A DNA stretch of 10,076 nucleotides from Rhizophlyctis rosea (Eukaryota > Chytridiomycota > Chytridiomycetes > Rhizophlyctidales > Rhizophlyctidaceae). The position numbers and the translations under genes are program-made. The notes beneath the pieces are model-generated. The model saw nothing but the letters and a program-made list of their open reading frames with translations. It searched no databases and was not told where the DNA came from. Below, piece by piece: positions 1 through 7,424 of this stretch. The stretch's first letter is position 1; every line of letters starts with the position of its first letter. The stretch is taken from contig JADGJC010000643.1 of the NCBI GenBank assembly GCA_027596075.1, forward strand, positions 2,216 to 12,291. Reading direction: 5' to 3'.

Positions 1-1648
1 TGGGTAAGATCCGACGTGGTATTGAACTCCTTTCCTCCCTGTTCTGACGCGACGTATTCGGTTTGACAGCTTCAGCGAGCAACTGTCATGGCTAGTCTTG
101 TGTGCATTTCATCTTGGCCAAGGTAAGTTGCTGCGGCCATGATATGCACTGCACGCTCGCTAATAGGCTTTTGCAGTTGTTGAGGTAGTTATTCGTGAAG
201 GTTGAATCTCAGTTTGCCGATGGTGCTGACCGCTTCTTACGCCTTCGGAAGACCTCTCAACTCGGAAAGCGTATGTCGCTATATCTTGTAAAGTACCTAG
301 GCGGGTCCATCTTAGGATTAGGATTTTCCATATTCCTATCAGGTACATTCACACCGCCATCACAATTCCACCACCATTCAACTCACTCCACCCAACCCCA
401 AGAACTCCTCCTAGGCCCCTTCCTCCCCAGCAACACCGCCCGCGGCGGCGGCATAATAATGCCCATCGTAATCTCCATGTCCCACGTCCTAAACTCCACC
501 CCCACACAAAACCCAGCCATAGGCCAATTCCTAATCCTCTGCGGCGCCCACTCAAACCTCCTCATCTCCTCCCTCTTCCCGACCGCGACGGTCGCAAACC
601 CGCTAATAGCAGAAACGGCCGAAACGCTCTTTCATATCGATTTTGATTATATTACGTGGGTTGCGGGCGCGGCGGTGCCGGGGGTCATTTCTGTGTGTGT
701 GTTGGTGCCCTTTTTTCGGTGGGTTTGTGGGGCGAGGTATGATGGGGTTGGGGTAAGAAGGAGGGCGGAGGAGGAGTTGAAGGGGTTGGGGGGGTTGAGT
801 AGGAGGGAGGGGCAGCTTTTGGGGGTTTTGGTGGGGTGTCTTGGTGGGTGGATGAGTGGAGGGTATACGGGGGTGCCGGAGACGTTTGTGGGGTTTGTTG
901 GGTTGGTGGCGCTTTTGATGATGGGGACTATGACGTGGGAGGATGTGATTAGGAATCATAAAGGTGGGTTGTGGGATGTGGGTTGGTACCCGTGTTGATG
1001 TGTTTGCTTATATGTCCTTCATGCAGCATGGGACAGCTTCTTCTGGCTCTCCGGCATGGTCCTAATGGCGAGTCAGCTCTCCGCTCTGGGTGTATCACAC
1101 TATATCGGCTCCTCGTGCGCGGACTTTTTGGCATCGATGTCACTTACACCCGTCGGTGCGGTCGTATGTCTGGGCATCCTCTACTTCTTCAGCATGTACT
1201 TATTTAGTTCCATAACGGGCCACACGGTGGCGATTGTTGGACCGTTCATGGAAGCTGGCAAGAGTCTGGGTGTGCCGCCTTTTCTGGTGACGGCGGTGTT
1301 GGCGTATTTTTCGGCGCTTTGTGCTTGTTTGGTAAGAGTTGGAACATGGATTCTAGGCATTCGTCATGCCCTTTTGTTTTCACTTCGTCTAACCGGCCAA
1401 TCCCACCTGGACCTCCTTGCATCAGACGAACTTCTCCTCTGGCCCACCAGTCATGTATTTTGGTACGTCCCATTAGCCCGCTCCCATCCGTTCCTAAAAT
1501 TGATAAACACTGACAAATACCTCTCCCAGGCCACGGCTACATAACCCAAGGCCGCTGGTTCCTCATCGGACTTTCCGTCGCGATGGTGTATTTATGTATT
1601 TATTTTACGGCAGGGTTGGCTTGGTGGAAGGTTTTGGGATTTTATTGA
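1..1648 (+). CDS. DASS/SLC13-type dicarboxylate transporter (2-oxoglutarate/malate translocator-like), 5' partial
   Basis: Integral membrane carrier, probably exchanging or co-transporting dicarboxylates such as malate or 2-oxoglutarate. Proposed exons: 1-3, 70-122, 177-184, 252-342, 403-963, 1027-1331, 1426-1462, 1530-1648, joining in frame to 391 visible residues ending in TGA. Seen: the family's first SNT signature as LGPFLPSNTARGGG, a later AWDSFFWLSGMVLMA segment, the second signature region TNFSSGPPVMYFG split across the last intron, and a final YITQGRW plus tryptophan-rich helix. Many hydrophobic helices are evident. Family members usually have about 470-570 residues, so roughly 80-150 N-terminal residues lie outside the window. 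The sequence resembles the bacterial/plastid branch of DASS more than the fungal phosphate-transporter branch (inference from motifs). Introns are 54-94 nt; the 343-402 intron ends in AAG and is removed because its loss restores the contiguous family motif SELLLGPF. Substrate and membrane are not determinable here. Confidence 0.85.
177..184 (+). other. Proposed 8-nt micro-exon of the DASS transporter gene
   Basis: The exon ending at 122 and the exon starting at 252 do not share a frame if joined directly, and every usable AG between them gives the same wrong phase. Using TTGTTGAG (flanked by TTTTGCAG before and GTAGTT after) restores the frame and supplies residues V-V-E exactly where family members have a short linker before the LGKR motif. 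An 11-nt version, 177-187, with donor GTTATT is also frame-compatible. The evidence is frame plus homology only. Confidence 0.5.
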
Positions 1649-2162
1649 GGGTTGTTTTGGGCGGATGGATGATGGGGTTGAGGGATTGAGAAGATGAATT
1701 GTATGTATATGTATGTTCTTTTTTTTTTGATGCGTTGTATTTTTATACCAAGTGGTGGGTGGTGAGGGGGATTTATTTTTGTTGGATGTTTTGTGTATGT
1801 TTCTTTTCTTTGTATTTTTGAATGTAATTTAGAGTGTGAGATGATGGTTGGGGGGTTTTGTTGTGATAGGGCGAGGACTGATCGAAGCTTTGCAGATTCG
1901 GATGCACAAAGCAATGATTGGCTGCATCCCGGGTAGCAGACTGATGGTCGCCCTCACATCAAACTGGCGGTTTGGACTGAGAGAAACTCTGCCTTTGCTT
2001 GCGCCACGCCTGATGCAATCTGCGATATATGAGTGGGATCGAAAACCCCCGCTTCTCGTCATCAAAAACAAAAACGCGTCAATCTTCGCAGAGACCCGTT
2101 TTTTCAACACCTTTGTCTCGAAATGACGCCTCTAAGCTCATAGCTAGCCCTGAACAATAGAT
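1649..2162. other. Intergenic region between transporter and ARM-repeat gene
   Basis: 514 bp without a supported gene. The first 200 bases are G/T-rich with long T runs, as expected of a 3' untranslated region. From about 1866 to 2110 composition becomes balanced and stays open in more than one frame on both strands, but no translation resembles a family I know and no splice signals join it to either neighbour. It should hold the terminator of the upstream gene and the promoter of the downstream gene. No tRNA-like cloverleaf was seen. Confidence 0.6.
1702..1728 (+). terminator. Probable polyadenylation region of the transporter gene
   Basis: Two tandem TATGTA hexamers (1702-1713) are followed at once by a T run, about 55 bases after the TGA. 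TATGTA/TATATA-type elements upstream of U-rich tracts are the known efficiency and positioning signals of fungal mRNA 3' ends. The cleavage site itself cannot be placed. Confidence 0.4.
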
Positions 2163-5100
2163 ATGAGCGCGAGAGTGATCCACCCGCTCTCAGAAAAATG
2201 GCAAGGTTTGTCATTTGTTCTTGGATTACTGTTGACTTTCATGCCCTTCCTAATCAAGAATCAAACTGTAGAGCTCGGACGACCGCCCTTCCTTGAGTTC
2301 CTCCAGCGGGAGCAGAGGCCCCCGTACCAGTCGTTGTTTTACAAGATATTTGTTCAAGGTGGGGTCTGCGCGCATCAACATCTTCCATCCTCTTACATCC
2401 CCACAAATATCTTCCCCACAAACTCAAAAGCACTAACACCAGGCCAACCCCTCACCAATCCCACTCCCCGGCAAAGCGAAACCATCCAACCTTCGCTTGC
2501 CATCCTTCACTCATCTACAAACCCGCGCCTGGTTCCCCTTGCTGTGCAGACGATCTTGGATTGTGTTGAAGAGGATGATGCGTTGCAGAGACAGGCGGAG
2601 CGACTGGGTGTTGTTGATGCTTTGATTGCGTATTTAGCAAGGGGTGTGGTGGACGGGGAGAGTGTTGTGAGGATTATTGGAGTTTTGGAGAGAGTTTGTG
2701 AAAAAGGTTGTTTTTGCGAAGGGGTTGAGCATGGCTCCGAGTACTTGCTGAGCTCTGTCTTTTTAGGGTTCAGTAAAATACAGGAAGAACGTCTCGTGCG
2801 ATGCGTACCTGTCTGGATACGAGAATTGGATGAATCACATTTTCTGAAAATTACGTCCTTCCTTCGACGTCTTCTTTCATCAGGTATGGAGTATTCCGTC
2901 CGCTGGCACGTGTCCCTTGGGCATTTCTTCAGTGAAGTTTTTTCTGGAATATCAATCAAACAAATCCTTCCTGAATGCGTAAACCGTTGACTCCCCTGGC
3001 AGACACGGCAAAACCCCAGTTCACAGCAGACCATGGCTTCACCACAATTCTAGACCGTCTGGACCCATCATCTCCTACACGTTTCTCCGAAGCGGGCGCC
3101 AGCGAGATGTTGAGGCTTATTTCCCTCCTGCTATTTACAGGTGAGACTCCATCCCACTTTTTCCCAACCCCCTCCATTTCAGGGTTATCAGCACATCAGG
3201 AGTTTTTTTTTTTCGTCCGCTGTAATGACAAAATCAAAACTGACTTTTGTTTGTTCCTCCTACGCACCCTTTCGTCAATTATACCTTATAAGAGAAGCAG
3301 CGACTGCGCTTCCTACATGATCAAGGCATCAAAACCCTCGTCCGCCGAATGGGCATGCCGTACTCACCGGAACACAGGGCTCTGCTGCTGGATGTTGTTG
3401 TAGATATCATTTCAAAACGTAAAAGAGAGGTTGTCCTGCATGTAAAGACTGTCCAAGCTCTCGCACTGCAACGCGAATGCTGAATCTTTCTTCATTTTCC
3501 TTCCCAAAAGCTCCACAGGATCTACTGAGAGAATTTCTGAACCAAGTGGACGCCCGGATGATGTCAAGACTTGTAGAAGACTTTGATACGTGGGTGTTGT
3601 TAAAAATCGTGACAGGCATTCGGTCACTCATCGATAACGGTAAGTGTGTGTGTGGTGCCTACCAACATGTCGCCTGCTCTTCGCAAAAATAGAACGGGGA
3701 TGGCTGTCCTTCAATTACGGCAAGAAAAGCTCTTACGACAACCATTTTCCAACCGAAAACACAGATACGCTCCCGAAACCCCACGTCCAGACCTTCCTTA
3801 CACATCTCCGACATAAATGTACTGATAGGATTGGTACAGGGACAACCGCCCAGTCTAAGATGATTGATAAATTGCTGGAGGAGACAAATGCTGCCATTGA
3901 GGGATGGAAAGCCCTCAAAGAAGGTCGGAGCAACGCCCGCCGTCGCGCAGAAGAAGAAGCCGCGGAGGCAGCACGGAAAGAGAAGGAAAGAGAGAGGGAG
4001 AACTTACATCCTGCCTTGATCGAGAAGAAGCCGTTGCCTTTTATTGGTATGTGTTGACAGCGCTTTTGGGAATCTGTTCCCAGTCCTCCAAAGGTCTATA
4101 AGCATTGCTCCTGAATTGTTTCGTGGGTATTGCTTCTCCGCCAGATTACAAAGAAACCGCAGAACCCGAGGTAGATAACGTCACGCCTGTGATTTCGAAA
4201 CTGATGTCGGGGGAGTTTCATATCCGGGCGGAGGCGGCGGGGATTTTGAGGAGGGTTACGGGGCAGGGAGGTATGTCCGGGGGGGTGTTTTTCTTTTTTC
4301 ATGTTTTCTTGCAGCGTGTAGGAGTATTTGAGTCAATTATCTATTTCAGTTATACCTCCACATCTTTGTGAGATGATTACGATGGCGGTTATACCGCGGT
4401 TGGAGGATGAAGGTGAGACCCGGCTGTGTGGTGGACATTAAGGTTTGGGGGGAGAGAGCTGTTTGCTGCTATGCAGAACCAGAAAAAGGAATGGGGGAAA
4501 GGGGACATTACATACCCGATTCTTGATGACTCCTACCATTCCCCTTCAAACAGACCACATTGTCGCACACTGTTGTGCCATCATAGCCAACCTTGCTGCC
4601 AATGGTAAGCCATTTTGCCCCACCCTTTATCATCAAATGCGATCCCCGCACTCTAACTCATCGCCCTTGGGCACTATCATTGCAACAACAGAACAAAACA
4701 GATCCATAACAGTCCGGTGCGGGATCATCCCACCTTTAATCCGCGTCCTCCGCCTCTACACCATCGGAGTGTTGGAACAGTGTTTGGCGGCGATTAAGTT
4801 GTATGCTGCGGATCGTAAGTTCACCCACCACGTTTTTTTTCGGAAGCCCCTCCGCTCCTTGTATCTAAACCGCGAAATCGCATGTCATAACACAGCAACA
4901 CACACCTCAACCCTCCTAACCGCTCACGCCCTTCCTTCCCTCCGCACCCTCGTCCATTCCACAACGGACTCTGTTCGTCGGGACGCACGCGCTTCGTACG
5001 AGCAGTTGGTTTTGCTTGGCGGTATGTAACCCAACTTGGGGGGTTATCAAACCCTCGTTCCTTACGAAGGTGGGAAAGAGATGAATTCCCATATCTCCCG

Positions 5101-5289
5101 TGCCAATGTTTTGTGTTCCTTCCCATGGCAGGCGAAGAAGTCCAAACGATGGCTGATCTGCTAATTAATTCGAGTCCTTGGGAGATTTGTTTACGGGATT
5201 TCCGGGCACAGGATGAGGCGGCTGAGAAGGAGGTTGTTGGGGTTGTGAGGGTTAGTGTGACGAGGAGGAAGAAGAAGGGTGGGAAGTGA
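2163..5289 (+). CDS. Armadillo/HEAT-like helical-repeat protein, 14 exons, 634 aa
   Basis: Probably a protein-binding scaffold; family member not recognised. Proposed exons: 2163-2205, 2272-2358, 2443-2706, 2767-2883, 3003-3140, 3293-3418, 3511-3639, 3693-4046, 4145-4270, 4350-4412, 4554-4604, 4692-4814, 4896-5021, 5132-5289; they sum to 1905 nt with one open frame. Seen: pairs of amphipathic helices through most of the length, and a segment close to the armadillo consensus, CCAIIANLAANEQNRSI then VRCGIIPPLIRVL, around residues 490-520. Residues about 360-415 form a very charged Arg/Glu/Lys helix that may be a coiled coil or single alpha helix. The tail ends in a basic RRKKKGGK cluster. ATG 2163 was chosen because it opens the frame after an intergenic stretch and has a purine at -3. 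Every one of the 13 introns interrupts after the first codon base. Introns at 2206, 2359, 2707, 4605 and 4815 are frame-neutral and lack stops, so these exon edges are less certain. Cilium, import and signalling ARM proteins are all possible relatives. Confidence 0.72.
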
Positions 5290-5636
5290 AAAAACCCCTT
5301 TGATTGTGGAAATTGTCGCAAGGGAGCATTTTCTCAATTTTTGTAAATAGTTTGGTTTGGTGGGGGATCGGACGTTGATAGGGTTTTCGATCAATGTAGA
5401 TGGACTGCCTCTCCCTTGTGGGATGTTCGGATCAAGACTTTCCTTGAGTTGGAGGTCTGCTTCTTGTCCAACCACATGTGGCATCATCCGTGGCCATTGT
5501 GTTCCATGCTAGGTGATTTCCGTCCAGCCTGATCTAGGCACATCATCATGTGCAGTGATACGAAGTCCAACGCTGAACAGAAACATATTATACAAGAAAG
5601 TCGAGCAACAACCAACCCCGCCCATTAGCCACCACC
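5290..5636. other. Convergent intergenic region
   Basis: 347 bp between the 3' ends of the ARM-repeat gene and the snRNP gene. The TTTTTGTAAATAG stretch near 5340 on the plus strand is A/T-rich and could support 3' end formation for the upstream gene. No gene, repeat or strong hairpin was recognised; the two 3' untranslated regions probably meet or overlap here. Confidence 0.55.
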
Positions 5637-6871
5637 CTATCCCCTCTTCGCAAACTCAACCACCATAGCATGCGTCGACGACACCTTGAACCCATCCAAC
5701 CCATTCTTCGCCACCTCGGCCTGCGCGTCCGTCTCGTACTCCACGAACGCAATCTCCGGGTTGCCCGGGATGAGGCGAATCTCCTTGTAACCGGGGTACT
5801 GCGTGAAGAGCGGGGGCACTTTCTCTGGCGGGAGGTCTGAGGGGAGGTTGCGGATGAAGAGGATGTGGTTGGGGGGGTTGTTGGTGGCGTCTGATGTTGC
5901 TGTGGGTGTGGGTTCCACTGGTGAGGCAATTAAAATGATTAGTCCGAATTGAGGAGTGAATGCTGTGCGGCCAGTATACTGTGCGCCTGCGCGCACTAGT
6001 GCCATCTTCGCTGGCGAACTGTTCGCTGACGCTCACTCACTGTGATACTTCAGGCACGGTGGTCCTCCAAACTGCAAGAGAATGTGCACTGCGCGCACTT
6101 GTGCGAGCTTCGCTCGCGATTCCTCTCCAGAATGTGCGCTGCGCGCAATTGCGCGAGCTTCGCTCGCAATCTAACCCACGCACCCACCCAAGCTCCGCGC
6201 TCACGCTCACCTTCCATTTCCACGACTGGCCCAGTGCCTCCCGCAGCAATGTGGGGCACTTTCCGTGGAGGACCACCGGCGTGCTCGTCGTCGTCATCAT
6301 CATCCGAGTCAACATTGAGAGCACGTTTCTGAGCACCAGCACCCAAAGATGACAATCCAGCGGGTCTAGGGGCCATTGTGTAGCTCCCTTCCCGCATTTT
6401 GATAGCCTTGGATTTGGTCTTTGCGTATTCAATTTTCTGCAACGAATACATATGAGTGGGGGTGAGACCCAAACGTGTTGCGATGAGAAATTTACATACC
6501 AAATCTCTGTCGTAAAAAGGGAAACCCTGAAGATTTCTCATTGCAGCGGTAGCACTTGGGATTTCGCGGAATACGACGAAAGCTTGGCCACGCATACTTT
6601 CTGATTTGAGGGCTACAACGTCCAATACTCGACCGTGTGCTGAGAAGAGGTTGTACAGAGATCGACGAAGTTCTATGGTTCACGGGGAGGGGCCAAAAAA
6701 GGAAGGTTGTGAATGACCTGCCCGCGAGTATTTGACTTTTGACGAGCAAATGAGCGTCGAGTGTGTTGGTCCCCCTTTTTAGTGCCCACCTTCTTTCTTC
6801 ACCTGTACGTTCAGGCTGTAGACGTACAGGGTGTGTGAGGGTGGATATTGCGGTCTTTCTTTTGTGGTCAT
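5637..6871 (-). CDS. U1A/U2B''/SNF-family snRNP protein, two RRM domains, 253 aa
   Basis: Binds stem-loops of U1 and/or U2 snRNA in the spliceosome. Exons in transcript order: 6871-6790, 6672-6500, 6436-6211, 5917-5637; total 762 nt. RRM1 lies at about residues 13-91: the RNP2 strand reads LYVYSL (15-20), RNP1 is RGQAFVVF (55-62), followed by LQGFPFYDRDLKIEYAKTKS, a near-signature of this family. A linker carries six Asp (130-135) and a Gly/Pro/Arg stretch. RRM2 (about 177-253) reads NHILFIRNLP, then FTQYPGYKEIRLIPG, then IAFVEYE and a terminal VVEFAKRG, as in U1A/U2B''. The DVVALKS segment before RNP1 looks more like U2B'' than U1A; many non-vertebrates have one protein doing both jobs. The start ATG has A at -3. 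Introns are 117, 63 and 293 nt. RNP2 is odd: the two Asn usual after the tyrosine-strand residues are Tyr-Ser (18-19). Identity of the family is near certain, the U1 versus U2 assignment is not. Confidence 0.93.
5979..6020. repeat. Diverged third copy of the intronic GC-rich repeat
   Basis: The sequence from CTGTGCGCCTGCGCGCAC through ATCTTCGCTGGCGAAC follows the same order of motifs as the two intact copies 60-100 bases away (TGTGC, TGCGCGCAC, GTGC, CTTCGCT), with several substitutions and small gaps. The hairpin stem is degraded. It suggests an older copy of the same element. Confidence 0.5.
6055..6284. repeat. Inverted repeat linking exon 3 and intron 3 of the snRNP gene
   Basis: GGTGGTCCTCCA at 6058-6069 (intron) is the exact reverse complement of TGGAGGACCACC at 6266-6277 (exon 3, coding the Gly-Gly-Pro-Pro region after the Asp run). 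After a 3-nt bulge a further 3-4 bases also pair. In the transcript this could form a stem whose loop contains the 6210 donor site and the two palindromic repeats. Confidence 0.7.
6081..6170. repeat. Two tandem 40-nt GC-rich palindromic repeats, 50-nt period
   Basis: Copies at 6081-6120 and 6131-6170 match at 36 of 40 positions by hand alignment. Each contains GCGAGC-TTC-GCTCGC, a perfect 6-bp stem with a 3-nt loop (6103-6117 and 6153-6167). The second copy also holds the 14-bp palindrome CGCGCAATTGCGCG at 6142-6155; the first has CGCAC-TT-GTGCG at 6094-6105 in nearly the same place. The block lies wholly in the snRNP intron. It may be a small inverted-repeat element. Confidence 0.8.
6802..6830 (-). 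repeat. Perfect 9-bp hairpin inside exon 1 of the snRNP gene
   Basis: CCTGTACGT (6802-6810) and ACGTACAGG (6822-6830) are perfect reverse complements separated by 11 bases. In the mRNA the hairpin covers codons for residues about 14-24, that is the RNP2 strand of RRM1, and ends 12 nt before the first donor site. Confidence 0.75.
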
Positions 6872-7069
6872 TGTTTGCGGGTATAAGTGGAGTGAGTTAG
6901 GTATTACCGAGTGCAGGGGATATGAGTGAGTTACAGAGTGGTTGCTATTGGGCTGTCAGGTTGATATTGTATAAGCGGACTGACAGCGATCTTACTGTAT
7001 TTTGGGTCAAACTTGGAGGGGGTCTCTTCGCTTTTGTCCCTGATGTTGGGCAAGTCCGGCAGTGAGTGA

Positions 7070-7102
7070 GTGGCTTGTGGCACAAAGCGCAGCACAAGCC
7101 AC
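7070..7102. repeat. 10-bp inverted repeat in the divergent promoter region
   Basis: GTGGCTTGTG (7070-7079) and CACAAGCCAC (7093-7102) are perfect reverse complements around a 13-base loop. It could be a DNA site for a dimeric regulator or a transcript hairpin in a long 5' leader; the sequence alone does not decide. Confidence 0.65.
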
Positions 7103-7303
7103 AGACTGGGACCCACGGATCAGATCCACTTCGCTTTCACCCCCATCCAACTTGGCCTTCTCACTCCATATTCTTCTTGACGGCGCCAGTTTCCCACGCT
7201 GGTACAATCCATATTGCCAACGGTCATTTCCATACAGCTACTCCTGGTGACTGACTTGGAAACACACACATAGACGCGCTCACATATACCCCTGTCTGCA
7301 ATA

Positions 7304-7318
7304 TCCACTCATAGTGGA
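7304..7318. repeat. Short palindrome upstream of the proline-rich-protein gene
   Basis: TCCACT-CAT-AGTGGA, two 6-base arms with a 3-base spacer, 45 bases before the chosen ATG. It is short enough to occur by chance and is noted only as a possible leader hairpin or binding site. Confidence 0.3.
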
Positions 7319-7340
7319 CAACAACACAAACACCGGCCGC

Positions 7341-7424
7341 ATGCTGGCCTCGCTCTTTGTACATGGCAAACCAACAAAAACAATCCCGCAGAGGAAAGAA
7401 AACGTCGGCTCAACGTGCTGCTAA
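7341..7424 (+). promoter_or_regulatory. Upstream ORF overlapping the start of the proline-rich-protein gene
   Basis: An ATG at 7341, 22 bases before the chosen start, opens a 27-codon frame (beginning MLASLFVHGK) that ends at TAA 7422-7424, past the main ATG at 7363 and in another frame. If the leader includes 7341, translation of it would compete with the main frame. Both ATGs have a pyrimidine at -3; the main one has the better G at +4. Confidence 0.35.

Larger units (their letters stand above)
5918..6210 (-). other. Long third intron of the snRNP gene
   Basis: 293-nt intron, about twice or more the length of any other in the window. Donor GTGAGC directly after codon base one of residue 161; acceptor TTGCCTCACCAG. 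Both ends are fixed by frame and by entry into RRM2. It contains the GC-rich palindromic repeats and an internal strong pyrimidine-AG site (TTCTCTTGCAG, transcript strand, ending at 6071). Use of that internal site would read VWRTTVPEVSQ and stop, losing RRM2. Confidence 0.85.
6872..7340. promoter_or_regulatory. Shared upstream region of the divergent snRNP and proline-rich-protein genes
   Basis: With the 5' end of the next entry, this makes a 491-bp gap between the two start codons, so both promoters must lie here or inside the genes. GTATAA occurs at 6881 and again at 6970, but neither is at a convincing distance from a known start. CA-rich sequence (about 7260-7335) precedes the plus-strand gene, as common for fungal 5' leaders. 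Short overlapping frames on both strands show no family resemblance. Confidence 0.5.

Noticed and set aside
603..959. 118-residue Pro/His-rich frame on the minus strand
   Set aside because: It is the complement of the G-rich half of the transporter exon, and its composition follows from that skew alone.
1866..2110. tRNA or 5S-like RNA gene in the balanced-composition stretch
   Set aside because: No T-arm or D-arm consensus and no cloverleaf pairing could be drawn on either strand.
1841..2126. Possible small gene, open on both strands, between the transporter and ARM-repeat gene
   Set aside because: The plus-strand frame opens at a TTG, the two strands give equally plausible translations, neither resembles a family, and no splice link to a neighbour was found.
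2507..3034. 175-residue minus-strand frame
   Set aside because: It lies opposite the ARM-repeat exons, crosses their introns and shows no family features.
6081..6170. CRISPR-like array
   Set aside because: Only two good copies with a 10-base gap, self-complementary repeats, and location in a eukaryotic intron.
6037..6352. Open frames on both strands across the intronic repeats
   Set aside because: Repeats lacking stops create them; residues mirror the repeat sequence and match nothing recognised.
6050..6625. 191-residue continuous minus-strand frame through the snRNP gene
   Set aside because: It reads through two introns; the conserved RRM1 sequence continues only after splicing, and the tail past 6211 is intron with palindromic repeats.
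7357..7362. Upstream TTG as start of the proline-rich protein
   Set aside because: A non-ATG start is unlikely in a nuclear eukaryotic gene; the ATG at 7363 is in the same frame two codons later.
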